A model generated the notes under the pieces. It searched no databases and was not told the DNA's origin. It saw nothing but the letters and a program-made list of their open reading frames with translations. From assembly GCF_008087345.1 (NCBI RefSeq), contig NZ_ML701737.1, positions 353,200 through 417,199 on the forward strand: a stretch of DNA of 64,000 nt. Direction: 5' to 3'. Both the position numbers and the translations under genes were made by a program. Shown here in pieces: positions 16,677 to 25,188 of this stretch. Source of the stretch: Nocardioides caldifontis (GTDB lineage Bacteria; Actinomycetota; Actinomycetes; Propionibacteriales; Nocardioidaceae). Each line of letters begins with the position of its first letter. Position 1 is the stretch's first letter.

Positions 16677-17219
16677 TCAGGGTTCGGGGAGGACCTCCAC
16701 CCGGTGGACGACGTGGGCCGGCTTGAGGGAGGTCACCAGCGCCTCCAGCCGCCGCTCGTCCACCGTCGCACCGGCCGGGACGAACACCTGCACGACCAGC
16801 GCCTCCTGCGGCACCCCGGGTCGCGGCGCGTCCGGGTCGAGGGACCAGGAGGCACCACCGGTCTCGCGCACCTCGGTGCGGTAGCCGAAGACCGCCTCGA
16901 CGGCGAGCTCGACGCCGCGCCGGGTGCCTTGCCAGCCGTGCAGCCGGCTGGCGGCGTGCAGCACCTCCCGCTGGCGTACGGCGGACAGGTGGGCGTCGAC
17001 CGGCATGCCGATCCAGTACGCCAACCACGGCAGGAGGTCGTCCGGGGTGGTCGCCACGTCGAGGTACGAGGGCATGTTGTCCAGGGTGCTGACCACCGGC
17101 GCGAGCACCTCGTCGAGCGCCCCGACGAACCGCTCCGTGAACGAGTCGCCCTGGTAGAGCCCCGGAAGGGTCGGCAGCAACGGGTGCGGCGTCGGCAGCC
17201 CCGGCAGCTCGCGGCGCAT
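16677..17219 (-). CDS. eCIS tail protein I-like baseplate component
   Basis: 180 residues. The central block GALDEVLAPVVSTLDNMPSYLD...LLPWLAYWIGMPVD followed by WQGTRRGVELAVEAVFGY is typical of phage tail protein I / P2 gpI-like proteins found next to baseplate J in eCIS clusters. It should sit at the outer baseplate wedge. Its ATG shares one base with the TGA of the baseplate J gene (TGATG), so the two are translationally coupled. It is the last gene of the leftward structural operon; no tail-fibre gene follows, and the operon ends at a strong hairpin. Confidence 0.82.
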   Translation of the reverse strand: MRRELPGLPTPHPLLPTLPGLYQGDSFTERFVGALDEVLAPVVSTLDNMPSYLDVATTPDDLLPWLAYWIGMPVDAHLSAVRQREVLHAASRLHGWQGTRRGVELAVEAVFGYRTEVRETGGASWSLDPDAPRPGVPQEALVVQVFVPAGATVDERRLEALVTSLKPAHVVHRVEVLPEP

Positions 17220-19165
17220 CACCGCACCCTGACCTGGTGCTCGTAGGAGAAGACCAGCCCGTTCTCCGGCAGGTCGAGCCGCTGCACCGGCTGCTCGCGT
17301 CGCCCGCTCACCGCGTCCGCGGGGAAGAGCGTCACCGAGATCTCCTGCGCCATGTCGACACCGGAGATCCGGGCCAGCGCGGCGTGCACCTCGTGGGACT
17401 GCACCGACCGGCCGAAGGGCCACCCGGTCCCGTCGGGGCCACCGGTGAGTGGGTCCAGGAGCCCGTACAGCGCCCGCAGCACGTCGTCGCGCACGAGGTC
17501 GGCGTCGTAACGCTCGCGCGACCGCACGTCCACGACGACGGTCAGCCCGACGTACACCGGTGGGGCGACCAGCAGCCGGGTGCCGACGAGCCGCCGCTCG
17601 TCGAGCGCCTCGCTGATCCGCTGCAACATCCCCTCGTCGGGGGTCAGGTCCGCCCGCCGGACGCGGCCGACGTCGTCGGTGACGACGTGCGGCACGACGA
17701 GGACCAGCACCCCCTCGCCGCCGTCGCCCTGGCGGCTCGGCGCGCAGTGCACGCGGGCTACCTCGGGCGCGACGTCGTGGGTCAGCTGGATGAAGTCGTC
17801 GGCGGTGACCGCGCGGCCGCGCGAGCGCAGCAGCATCGGGCCGCGGACCTTCGCCTCCTCGAGCGTCTCCGCGTCTGCACCACCCACCGCCGGTGCGCGG
17901 TTCTCGACCCGCGCGACGTAGGGGACGCTCGTCTTCAGCACCCGCACCTGGCCGGCGGTGACGTTGCCGCGGCGCCCGCCCCCGCTGCGGTACGACGACA
18001 CGGTGAGCGTCGCCTTCCGCGGCGGGACGGCCCCGAAGTGCTGGAGGGCCCCGTCCGCGCGGCGTACCGCGGGACCGAGCTGCACCTCCCCCGCGAACGC
18101 GTCGACTCGGTAGTGCAGGTCCTCCGGGCCGCTCTCGGCGAAGTGCGGCACCTCCTGCCACACCTGGACGTCGTCGCCGTCACGGACCTCGAGCGTGCCG
18201 GCGCGGTCGGCGGCGAGCACCGGACGGCGTTGCAGCGCGAACCGCTGGCCCGGGGTGCCGTCGGAGCGGCCGATCGTCTCCTCGTGGACGACCTCGGCGT
18301 GGATCATCGGCGCCGTCCCGCCGATCGTGAACGCAGTGATCCCCTGGATCCGCGGGGACGCGCTGTAGGTCGGCTGCCCCGGCAGCGCGTCGACGAGGCG
18401 GCAGCGCAGCCAGCCCGCGCGCTCGCGGGCGATGATCGAGGTCTGGTGCTCGTCGGGCACGTGGAGCACCACGTCGCCGTCCTTGTTGAACCCGCCGGTG
18501 TCGTCGTGGTCGAGCTCGCACGGGGTCCACCCGGCACCGGTCCACGCCTCCCACACCAGCGGCGGGCGGCGCGGGTCGACGCCGACCCCGGAGACCGTGC
18601 AGTCGAGCCGCAGCGTGACCGCGCAGGAGGGCACGGCGTTCGACAGCCCGACCAGCAGCGCGTCCCCCACGACCGGGGTGGCGGAGAAGGCCGGGAACCC
18701 CTGCTGTCCGAGCAGCGCAGGGGTGTGGTCGACCGGGTCGTCGCCGACCGGTGCCGAGCCGGCGCGCGCGAAGCTGCACGGCACGATCTCGAGGTCCCGC
18801 GTGGTCGTGAACACCACCGGGTCGTGGATGTCGGTGCGCGGGGTGGACACCTGCGTCTCGGCGCGGACCAGCACCGGCGCGGGCTGGGGTGCGGAGAGCC
18901 AGAACGTGACCCGGCCGCGGGCAGGGGACGGCGGCCTCAGCTCGACACCGATCATCTCGAGGAACTTGACGTAGTTGAGGTCCGGCACCCGGTTGAGCCG
19001 GTAGACCAGCTGGTCGACCATCTGCGCGAACGCCTCGATCAGCGTGACGCCCGGGTCGCTGACGTTGTGGTCGGTCCACTCGGGACAACGGTTCTGCACC
19101 AGCCGCTTGGCCTCGTCCACGAGCCCCTGGAACGTGCGGTCGTCGAGGTTCGGTGCCGGCAGCAT
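17219..19165 (-). CDS. eCIS baseplate J-like wedge protein
   Basis: 648 residues. The opening LPAPNLDDRTFQGLVDEAK, the conserved DHNVSDPGVTLIEAFAQMVDQLVYRLNRVPD motif region (~30-62) and a long beta-rich central part match the gpJ/Afp11-12 family of baseplate wedge proteins. Residues ~440-560 (RGPMLLRSRGRAVTADDFIQLTHDVAPEVARV) are the most conserved C-terminal part. It links the sheath-end baseplate ring to the outer wedge. It starts 1 nt after the stop of the gp25 gene, and downstream it is coupled with the tail I gene. One copy only, whereas Afp/PVC have two J-type proteins. Confidence 0.9.
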   Translation of the reverse strand: MLPAPNLDDRTFQGLVDEAKRLVQNRCPEWTDHNVSDPGVTLIEAFAQMVDQLVYRLNRVPDLNYVKFLEMIGVELRPPSPARGRVTFWLSAPQPAPVLVRAETQVSTPRTDIHDPVVFTTTRDLEIVPCSFARAGSAPVGDDPVDHTPALLGQQGFPAFSATPVVGDALLVGLSNAVPSCAVTLRLDCTVSGVGVDPRRPPLVWEAWTGAGWTPCELDHDDTGGFNKDGDVVLHVPDEHQTSIIARERAGWLRCRLVDALPGQPTYSASPRIQGITAFTIGGTAPMIHAEVVHEETIGRSDGTPGQRFALQRRPVLAADRAGTLEVRDGDDVQVWQEVPHFAESGPEDLHYRVDAFAGEVQLGPAVRRADGALQHFGAVPPRKATLTVSSYRSGGGRRGNVTAGQVRVLKTSVPYVARVENRAPAVGGADAETLEEAKVRGPMLLRSRGRAVTADDFIQLTHDVAPEVARVHCAPSRQGDGGEGVLVLVVPHVVTDDVGRVRRADLTPDEGMLQRISEALDERRLVGTRLLVAPPVYVGLTVVVDVRSRERYDADLVRDDVLRALYGLLDPLTGGPDGTGWPFGRSVQSHEVHAALARISGVDMAQEISVTLFPADAVSGRREQPVQRLDLPENGLVFSYEHQVRVR

Positions 19166-19166
19166 G

Positions 19167-19616
19167 TCAGCGTCCTGTTCCGACGAGGGCGGGAGCCGCC
19201 TCCGCGTCCGGGACGGTCAGCTCGTGGTCCGGGATCGTGTAGAAGGGGAAGACGAGGTTGCGTGGGTCGTTGGAGTCGGCGATGACGTAGCTGACGTCGA
19301 CGTACAGCTTCCCGGACTCGATGGCGTCGAACGCGACCCCGACGTCCTGCACGGTGATGCGGGGCTCCCAGCGTTCGAGCGCCTCGCGGACGTCGTACGC
19401 GATCTGCCCGGCGGTGGCGCCGTTCGCGGGGCCGAAGACGTGGTCGTGGATCCGGCAGCCGAACTCCGGCCGCATCGGGCGCTCGCCCCGGGCGGTGCCC
19501 AGGATGAGCCGGATCGCCTGCTCGATCTCCCGCTCGCGCACCACGAGGGCCACACCGCCGGTGGCGTCCGTGCCCACGGGGAAGGCCCAGCCGGCGCCGA
19601 CGAACTCGGGGTTCAT
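19167..19616 (-). CDS. eCIS gp25/GPW-like baseplate protein (Afp9-like)
   Basis: 149 residues from ATG 19616, which has a GAGG-type site upstream. Contains the gp25-like fold signature: an EIEQAIRLILGTARGERPMRPEFGCRIHDHVF core, where ERxMRPxFGC(R) is the family hallmark, then IAYDVREALERWEPRI. gp25 nucleates sheath polymerisation on the baseplate. Located between PAAR (upstream) and baseplate J (downstream), the canonical order in eCIS and T6SS-like loci. Confidence 0.93.
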   Translation of the reverse strand: MNPEFVGAGWAFPVGTDATGGVALVVREREIEQAIRLILGTARGERPMRPEFGCRIHDHVFGPANGATAGQIAYDVREALERWEPRITVQDVGVAFDAIESGKLYVDVSYVIADSNDPRNLVFPFYTIPDHELTVPDAEAAPALVGTGR

Positions 19617-19618
19617 GG

Positions 19619-19900
19619 TCACCCTCCGATCTGGACGTTCATCGCGCCGGCGACGATCGGCGCGCCGCACGCGGCCATGTCACCCATGCGCGCGGCGGGC
19701 ATCCCGCCGATCAGCACGGTGGTGGAGCAAGGCGGGATGATCGTCGACGGCGGGTGCACGGTCGGCGGCGGGAACGAGCAGACGTGCGGTGTACCGGCGG
19801 TCGCGGCCGGCATCCCGCCGATGAGCACGGTCGGTACGCCGGGCGGGCTGATGACACCGGGGTGGCCGGTCGGGTCGCCGACACGGGCTGCTGCAGGCAT
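19619..19900 (-). CDS. PAAR-domain spike tip protein (Afp10-like)
   Basis: 93 residues. Two similar halves contain the PAAR pattern: PAAARVGDPTGHPG...TVLIGGMPAATAG...VCSFPPP and STTVLIGGMPAARMGDMAACG...VAGAMNVQIGG. PAAR proteins cap the VgrG spike as a sharp metal-bound cone. The start ATG (19900) is preceded by GGAGG; it lies 16 nt after the VgrG-like stop. No extension or toxin domain is attached. Confidence 0.9.
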   Translation of the reverse strand: MPAAARVGDPTGHPGVISPPGVPTVLIGGMPAATAGTPHVCSFPPPTVHPPSTIIPPCSTTVLIGGMPAARMGDMAACGAPIVAGAMNVQIGG

Positions 19901-19916
19901 CGTGGCCTCCTCGCTC

Positions 19917-21689
19917 CTAGTTGATCTTGACCAGCCCGGCGGACAGCGAGGCCACCGCGCCACCCTTGAGGTCCAGCTGTGAGCCGGTCTGCACCTTGAC
20001 CGGGCCTCCCCCGCCGTCCACGGTCACGCCCTGCGTGGCCTTGAGCGAGATCTGGCCGCCCTTGAGGTCGAGCTTCGAGCTGCCGGCGTCGACGGTCACT
20101 CCTTTTGTTCCTTCGACAAGAACCGTGCCGTCGGAGTGCAGAGTGACCTTGGTGCCGGTCGCGTCCAGCTCGAGGCTGACCGTTCCACCCTTGCTCGTGA
20201 CGGTCACCCCCTCGGTCTTGCCGTCCTGGTCGTGCAGGTCGAGCCGGTGGCCGTTGCGGGAGACGAACGAGCGCCGGTTGACCGCGCCGGAGCCGCTGTC
20301 CACCAACGTGGTCCCGGCCGTGTCCGGTCCGTCGACGCCGTTCCAGAGCCCACCCAGGACGTACGGGCGGCGCACGTCACCCTGCTCGAAGACGACGAGG
20401 ACCTCGTCGCCCACCTCCGGGAGGACCACGGCTCCGCGGTCCTTGCCGGCGCCGGCCTGCACCGTGCGGGCCCAGCCGCTGACGAAGTCGTCGGAGAGCC
20501 ACGGGAACGACAGCCTGACCCGGCCCAGCTGGTCGGGGTCCGCGACGTCGGTGACCACGCCGACGACGACCCCGGGTGGCGCCGTCGGGAGCGGCCCGCC
20601 TCCCTGGGTGAGCCCGAGCATGCTGCGGTCGTGGACCCCGGAGACGGCGAAGGAGGTGGTGTAGCCGGTGGCCGGGTCGAGCCGGTGGCGGGAGGTGGTG
20701 ACGGTGTACTTCCCGTCGAACGGCGCCCCAAGCCCGTCGAGGGTCACCGGCGTCCCGGCCCGCACCTTGGGGTTGCCGCGCGTGACCGCCTCGATCTCGG
20801 CGAAGGCGCCGGCGACCTCCTCGGCGAGCGCCTCGACCGCCGTGTCGACCTCGGCCTGGGTCCGGTGCGGCACCTCGGTGGCCACGTAGCGCTGGTCGCC
20901 GAAGGCCGCCGCCATCTTCTGCGGTGTCATCTCCGGGAGCTCGATCGCCTTGGTCTCCGACGGGCGGGTGGCGGTCAGTGCCTGCTTGGTCGCGGTGTCC
21001 CAGCCGCGCACCTCGACCTCCTTGACCTGCTCGGCGGAGGTGACGACCGCCCGGAACCGCAGGAGGTCCTGCCCGAGCCGCAGCACGAGCGGGTCGGGGT
21101 TCTCGACGCCGCCCGCGGGTGGCGCTCCGGCAGCCTGGTCGGGCGGACGGAAGCCGAACTTCCCGTCCCGGACGGTGATGTCGAACCCCACGTCCGCCGC
21201 GAGCCCGCGCAGCAGCGTCCAGTCGCTGATCCCGACCTGGGATACGTGCTCGTAGACGGTGGTCGTGCTGGTCACCTCGCCGAGCGCGATCCCCGAGCGC
21301 TGGGCGACCTTCTCGGCGATGTCGGAGGCGGTCATCTGCGTGTACGCCTCGGTCCGCCTCCCCCGGAACAGCCGGTGCGCCTCGTCGTACCCCCGGATGA
21401 CGGTGAACGTCCCCCCGGCGTCGAACTCGGTCTGGAGCGCGGTGACCTCACCGGACATCAGCACGGTCGGCGCGCTGGTGTCGCCCATCGTCACGGAGAT
21501 CTTGACCTTGGAGCCGACCTTCGCGCCGGTCTTGGGCAGCACGAGGTGGTTCGGGTCGCGGAACCGGAGCTCGAAGAGATCGGGGTAGCGCTGGCTGTCG
21601 TCGACGTACCCCGACGTCAGCAGCGGCGCGATGTCATCGGGAAGCGCAGTTCCGTCGACGTCGACAAGAAAGGTGTTGGTGTGCGACAT
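19917..21689 (-). CDS. VgrG-like central spike protein (Afp8-like)
   Basis: 590 residues. The N-terminal ~360 residues match gp27/VgrG hub domains (SDWTLLRGLAADVGFDITVRDGKFGFRP). The OB-fold gp5-like region is at ~375-455 (GVVTDVADPDQLGRVRLSFPWL...WARTVQAGAGKDRGAVVLPEVGDEVLVVFEQGD). The C-terminal beta-helix needle has repeated KVTLHSDGTVLVEGTKGVTVDAGS-type strands. The final residues are hydrophobic with no effector extension. Its ATG (21689) overlaps the LysM gene stop by one base (TGATG). Confidence 0.93.
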   Translation of the reverse strand: MSHTNTFLVDVDGTALPDDIAPLLTSGYVDDSQRYPDLFELRFRDPNHLVLPKTGAKVGSKVKISVTMGDTSAPTVLMSGEVTALQTEFDAGGTFTVIRGYDEAHRLFRGRRTEAYTQMTASDIAEKVAQRSGIALGEVTSTTTVYEHVSQVGISDWTLLRGLAADVGFDITVRDGKFGFRPPDQAAGAPPAGGVENPDPLVLRLGQDLLRFRAVVTSAEQVKEVEVRGWDTATKQALTATRPSETKAIELPEMTPQKMAAAFGDQRYVATEVPHRTQAEVDTAVEALAEEVAGAFAEIEAVTRGNPKVRAGTPVTLDGLGAPFDGKYTVTTSRHRLDPATGYTTSFAVSGVHDRSMLGLTQGGGPLPTAPPGVVVGVVTDVADPDQLGRVRLSFPWLSDDFVSGWARTVQAGAGKDRGAVVLPEVGDEVLVVFEQGDVRRPYVLGGLWNGVDGPDTAGTTLVDSGSGAVNRRSFVSRNGHRLDLHDQDGKTEGVTVTSKGGTVSLELDATGTKVTLHSDGTVLVEGTKGVTVDAGSSKLDLKGGQISLKATQGVTVDGGGGPVKVQTGSQLDLKGGAVASLSAGLVKIN

Positions 21690-22447
21690 CAGAGCTCCTC
21701 GGGGGACGGCAGCAGCAGCCTCGTGCCGGCACCGCAGCGCAGCGGGTCGTCGATGCCGTTGAACCGGGCGAGGGGACGCCAGGCCGCCGGGTCGCCGTAC
21801 TCCTGGTAGGCGACGCTGGCCAGCGAGTCCCCCTCGACCATCAGGTGCGAGCGGCGTACCGCTTCACTCCCGGACGTGGGGTTCTGCCGCCACGGCTCGC
21901 TCGGCATCTCCTCCAGCGACAGGGTGCACAGCGCGCGGATCGGAAGGCCGCCGGACGAGAAGAGGGTGTACTTCGCCTGGACCGAGGTGACGAACGCCGG
22001 GAAGCTCGCGATGGCCCCCCAGTGGAGGACCACCAACGGCGGGCTCGGCTTCTTCTGCCCCGCACTCTCCTCGGTCGGGACCGTGCAGGAGAAGAGCTGC
22101 TCGACGGCCTTGACCACGCTGCCGTCCTGCTTGCCGGAGGCGTCGAAGAACATCTCCAGGGTGAGCTTGCAGGGCTCGGCGCCGCTGAACTCCGGGGGCC
22201 CCGCCTTCTTTGCTCCCTTGGCGGTCTTCCGCTCCCACTTCGCGGCCTTCTGGATCGTCACCTCCTTGGGGTTGAACTGGAAGGCGATGCTGTCCCGCTC
22301 AGCTCCGGGCGACCCTCCTTCGGGTGTCGGGTCGTAGAGCTTGAGGACCGCCTTCTCCATCTGGGGACGACTCGTGTCGCCCGACGGGGACGGCGCGGAG
22401 ACCCCGCCGCCGCCGGCGGAACTCATGAGGGCTACGGGCTGGGTCAT
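21689..22447 (-). CDS. LysM-domain inner baseplate/tube adaptor (Afp7-like)
   Basis: 252 residues. The central part (AFQFNPKEVTIQKAAKWERK...FSGAEPCKLTLEMFFDA...PPLVVLHWGAIASFPAFVTSVQAKYTLFSSGG) is the conserved core of eCIS Afp7/gp53-like proteins, and the C-terminal ~50 residues are a LysM module (HLMVEGDSLASVAYQEYGDPAAWRPLARFNGID). In Afp/PVC this protein joins the tube end to the spike. Translationally coupled on both sides, by TGATG with the tube gene and TGATG with the spike gene. Confidence 0.9.
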   Translation of the reverse strand: MTQPVALMSSAGGGGVSAPSPSGDTSRPQMEKAVLKLYDPTPEGGSPGAERDSIAFQFNPKEVTIQKAAKWERKTAKGAKKAGPPEFSGAEPCKLTLEMFFDASGKQDGSVVKAVEQLFSCTVPTEESAGQKKPSPPLVVLHWGAIASFPAFVTSVQAKYTLFSSGGLPIRALCTLSLEEMPSEPWRQNPTSGSEAVRRSHLMVEGDSLASVAYQEYGDPAAWRPLARFNGIDDPLRCGAGTRLLLPSPEEL

Positions 22448-22890
22448 CACGTGATGGGCTTGGCGGAGGTGAAACCGTGGTGGGCGAGCTCGAGGGTCTC
22501 GGTGGCGACCTTCGGGGAGTCGAGGTTGAGCCCGGGGCCCGTCCAGCGCACCGGGACGACGCCGAGCAGCCCCCACGAAGCGACGACCTTGCGCTCGGCA
22601 GTCATCGCGGAGATGTTCGCCGTCTTCGGGACCACGCCGGTCGTCATGCTGCTCAGCCAGGCCATCACCTCGTCGGTGTCGGCGCACAGCGGCCGGGACA
22701 GCTTCACGTTGGTGAACTTCATCCGCGTGGGCATCTGCCACACGAAGCCGTTGTTGCCGCCCTCCTCGCGCTGCTCGAGGACGACCTCGACGCCGAGCCC
22801 CTCGCAGGAGTTGAACGTGCCGAGCTTCATGTCGTCGATGCTCACCGCGAAGCACACGGTGACCGCAGGCTCGGCGTAGACCGGGTTCAT
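22447..22890 (-). CDS. eCIS tube protein, adaptor-type (Afp5-like)
   Basis: 147 residues of the T4 gp19/Hcp-like tube family: FAVSIDDMKLGTFNSCEGLGVEVVLEQREEGGNN...MPTRMKFTNVKLSRPLCADTDEVMAWLSSM. eCIS loci generally carry a major tube gene and one or two variant tube genes that build the first rings above the baseplate; location next to the LysM gene makes this the adaptor copy, and the gene at 25634-26077 the major copy. It overlaps the repeat-rich protein gene by 4 nt (ATGA). Confidence 0.88.
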   Translation of the reverse strand: MNPVYAEPAVTVCFAVSIDDMKLGTFNSCEGLGVEVVLEQREEGGNNGFVWQMPTRMKFTNVKLSRPLCADTDEVMAWLSSMTTGVVPKTANISAMTAERKVVASWGLLGVVPVRWTGPGLNLDSPKVATETLELAHHGFTSAKPIT

Positions 22891-25028
22891 CTCGTCATGC
22901 TCCTTCCGCTCCGCTCACGGTCGAGCCAGAGCTCGGCCCGGAGCCGCGCCGTCAGGGGTTCGTAGAGGCGCCGGGCCAGCTCGTCGAGGTCGGACGCGGC
23001 TGCCGGCGTCTTGGTCGGTGGGGCTGCTTCGGCGGGCTGCCGGGCCGGCTGGCGCGCCGTCGGTGCGGGTGGCGCGACCGGCTCGTCGATCATGACCGCC
23101 CGTTGGACGGGGGCTATGGGTTCCTCGGCCACCGGGGGGCTGCTCGTCGCGCTCGACGCGCTCGACGCGCTCGGCGTGCTCGGCGCGCTCGGCGCGCTCG
23201 GCGTGCTCGGCGTGCTCGGCGCGCTCGGCGTGCTCGGCGCGCTCGGCAGCGGGACCTCGGTCCAGCGCTGGAGCTCGACGGTGGGCTGGTCGGTGGTGGG
23301 CGTGGCGGTGGTCCGCGTGAGGCTGCGGGGTGGCGTGGTGGTCGACCGTTGCAGGTCGTACGACGGGGTGGAGGGCGGCGTCGCTGGGCTCTCGATGCTG
23401 ACGGCTCTCTCCGGTCGCGCGCGGTCGGTCGTCTCGCGTGCCGGCAGGAACTGCACCCGCTGCACCGTCGGCTCCCCAACCACCTTGTGGCCGGGTAGCG
23501 ACGCCCGCTGCACCGTCGGCTCGACGCCGCCCGCCAGCAGCGACACGGTCGCCGGCTCCGGACCTGCCGTCCGCGTGAGGTGCGCGTCGTGCCGATGCGG
23601 CGCTAGCGCAGCCCCCGCGTCGGGCGCGACTGTTCGCGAGACGATGGGCGGCCCAGCGGAGCTGGTCGACACCTGCGGCCCCAAGGTGATCCGGCGCGGA
23701 GTGCCGACGCCGCCCTTCTCGGCGGGCCAGTACAACCGCGCCGCCGGCAACCCCCCCACCCGGTCGCTGCTCCGCTGCAGCCGCACGTGCTCCCCCGGCC
23801 CACCCGGCGCATCCAACCCACCCGGCGCCGCCCCCCGCCCCGGCCCATCCAGCCGACCCGGTGCCTGCCGAGCCGGCGCGTCCTGTCCACGGAACCCGGC
23901 CGAGTCGGCGCTCCCTGCCTCCGCCTCCACGTCGAGTCGTCGCATCTTCCCGCCGACGAGTGGCCGAGCCGTCGCATCTTCACGCCGTTGGATCGGTCGA
24001 GCCGTCGCATCTTCACTCCGCTGCACCGGTCGAGCCGTCGCATCTTCACTCCGCTGCACCGGTCGAGCCGTCGCATCTTCACTCCGCTGCACCGGCCGAG
24101 CCGTCGCATCTTCACGCTCAACGGCCGTCTCCAGGCCTCGGTCCCCGACCAGCCCGGCCTCGGGAGTCGGTACGTCGTCGGGGCCGACGCTCCCTCGCGG
24201 GTCCTCCGGCAGCGGGGCGCTCGGGACCGGGCGGACCTCCACGGGAGGCAGCTTTCCGACCGGGCTCGCGGCGTCCCCCAGCCGGGACAGCCGTACCGGC
24301 TCGCGAGACGTGGCGGGCGCCAGGTTCTCCTGGGAAGGAGTCGATGCCGGTCCGACGAGCGGGTCGGTGCCGACCAGCCCGGAGGTCGGTGCACCGGTTC
24401 CGGCGTACGACGTCTCGGAACGCTGCACCGACGGAGCGTCGGCCGACCTCGCCGCAAGGGGCGGCTCAACACCCCCAGCGCCCGCCACGAAGGGCGGCTC
24501 AACACCCCCAGGGCCAGCCACGAAGGGCGGCTCACCACCCCCACCCCGCGCCACAACGGGCGGTTCAACATCGAAGGACGTTGCTCGTTGGACAGTCGCG
24601 GAGAAGGGCGGCGCCGAGGCGGGCGGCGCCGAGGCGGGCGGCGCGGAGAAGGGCGGCGCCGAGGCGGGCGGCGCCGAGGCGGGCGGCGCGGAGAAGGGCG
24701 GCGCCGAGGCGGGCGGCGCGCAGAAGGGCGGGGGCGAGGCGGGCGGGGGCGAGGTGGGTGGCGGGGGTGGGAAGGTCGTGGGGGTGGCCAGCCGCTCGAC
24801 GTGGCCGGCGGGGGCGTCGGGGAAGACGTGGTGGCCAAGCGGCTCGAGGAACCGCGGGTCCTGGTGGGTGGCGAGCGTGGCGCCGAAGGAGCCGAGGTGC
24901 GCGACGTCCGGGGTGTCGGTTGCCGTGCGCTGCAGTGCCGGAAGGGCGCGCCAACCGGGGTCGCGCACCGGTGCCGGGGAACTGCCCGTCTCCGGGGCCG
25001 ACGCCCGACGAGCCCAGGGCCAGCGCAC
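22887..25028 (-). CDS. Repeat-rich, largely disordered eCIS-locus protein
   Basis: 713 residues from a GTG start (GTGA region 2 nt from the DUF6760 stop). Only two parts look folded: the N-terminal ~80 residues (WRALPALQRTATDTPDVAHLGSFG, then THQDPRFLEPLGHHVF) and the last ~35 (DLDELARRLYEPLTARLRAELWLDRER), a helix conserved in such eCIS proteins. The rest is Pro/Ser/Ala-rich low complexity built from several DNA tandem repeats: Ala-Pro-Pro blocks, an 11-aa VEPPFVAG repeat, an 11-aa SEDATARPVQR repeat and a PSAPST tract. About 13 V/I/L-Q-R tripeptides are scattered along it. Conserved position between tube genes suggests a structural or assembly role; no function can be assigned. Confidence 0.75.
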   Translation of the reverse strand: MRWPWARRASAPETGSSPAPVRDPGWRALPALQRTATDTPDVAHLGSFGATLATHQDPRFLEPLGHHVFPDAPAGHVERLATPTTFPPPPPTSPPPASPPPFCAPPASAPPFSAPPASAPPASAPPFSAPPASAPPASAPPFSATVQRATSFDVEPPVVARGGGGEPPFVAGPGGVEPPFVAGAGGVEPPLAARSADAPSVQRSETSYAGTGAPTSGLVGTDPLVGPASTPSQENLAPATSREPVRLSRLGDAASPVGKLPPVEVRPVPSAPLPEDPRGSVGPDDVPTPEAGLVGDRGLETAVEREDATARPVQRSEDATARPVQRSEDATARPVQRSEDATARPIQRREDATARPLVGGKMRRLDVEAEAGSADSAGFRGQDAPARQAPGRLDGPGRGAAPGGLDAPGGPGEHVRLQRSSDRVGGLPAARLYWPAEKGGVGTPRRITLGPQVSTSSAGPPIVSRTVAPDAGAALAPHRHDAHLTRTAGPEPATVSLLAGGVEPTVQRASLPGHKVVGEPTVQRVQFLPARETTDRARPERAVSIESPATPPSTPSYDLQRSTTTPPRSLTRTTATPTTDQPTVELQRWTEVPLPSAPSTPSAPSTPSTPSAPSAPSTPSASSASSATSSPPVAEEPIAPVQRAVMIDEPVAPPAPTARQPARQPAEAAPPTKTPAAASDLDELARRLYEPLTARLRAELWLDRERSGRSMTR
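23143..23248. repeat. 9-bp coding microsatellite (PSA/PST tract)
   Basis: About eleven tandem units of GCTCGGCGT / GCTCGGCGC, all multiples of three, encoding APSTPSAPSTPSTPS.. on the minus strand within the repeat-rich protein. Likely to vary in copy number by slippage without breaking the frame. Confidence 0.8.
23968..24115. repeat. 33-bp coding tandem repeat (SEDATARPVQR)
   Basis: Units beginning GCCGTCGCATCTTCAC start at 23968, 24001, 24034, 24067 and 24100: an exact 33-bp period over five copies, three of them nearly identical. On the minus strand each unit encodes 11 residues ending in V/I-Q-R. Confidence 0.88.
24455..24575. repeat. Coding version of the GTTGAGCCGCC repeat family (33-bp period)
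   Basis: GGCGGCTCAAC cores (the reverse complement of the intergenic repeat) occur at 24460, 24493, 24526 and 24559: exact 33-bp period, against 32 bp in the intergenic copies. On the minus strand the units read GGVEPPFVAGA-like, so this dispersed repeat has been accepted as protein sequence within the repeat-rich gene. Confidence 0.8.
24598..24768. repeat. 15-bp-type coding repeats (APPAS/APPFS tract)
   Basis: Imperfect tandem units GGCGCCGAGGCGGGC and GGCGCGGAGAAGGGC encode alternating APPAS and APPFS pentapeptides on the minus strand. Same gene as the other coding repeats. Confidence 0.75.
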
Positions 25029-25029
25029 G

Positions 25030-25188
25030 TCAGCCTCCCTGCGCCCTAGCGCCGTTGAGCCGGTCGATCTGCGCGACGTACCGGCTGCGCTCAGCGTGCT
25101 CGAGGTCGAGGATCTCCTCGCGTGCCCAGCCGAAGTGGTAGGCGACGTACGCGACCTCGTCGTAGATCGCCTCGGCCGGCCACGTCAC
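25030..25188 (-). CDS. DUF6760-type small eCIS protein
   Basis: 52 residues from GTG 25188, whose GTGA overlaps the upstream stop by 4 nt; upstream in-frame ATGs would overlap the previous gene far more. The sequence TWPAEAIYDEVAYVAYHFGWAREEILDLEHAERSRYVAQI is one conserved helical hairpin, as seen in small eCIS proteins encoded right after the hub chaperone gene. It resembles the C-terminal piece of phage tail assembly chaperones; probably helps tube/hub assembly. Short but clearly real, given coupling on both sides and conservation of W/Y positions recognisable from the family. Confidence 0.75.
   Translation of the reverse strand: MTWPAEAIYDEVAYVAYHFGWAREEILDLEHAERSRYVAQIDRLNGARAQGG

Noticed and set aside
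12217..17028. Very long open frame (about 1600 codons) on the minus strand
   Set aside because: It is antisense to the wall hydrolase and regulator genes; the translation is Arg/Gly/Pro/Ala-biased without any fold signature, typical of a GC-rich shadow frame.
23968..24115. CRISPR-like regularly spaced repeats
   Set aside because: The period is 33 bp with no unique spacers and the units are in frame within a gene; no cas genes. The 32-bp arrays at 16553 and 40895 were rejected as CRISPR for the same reason.
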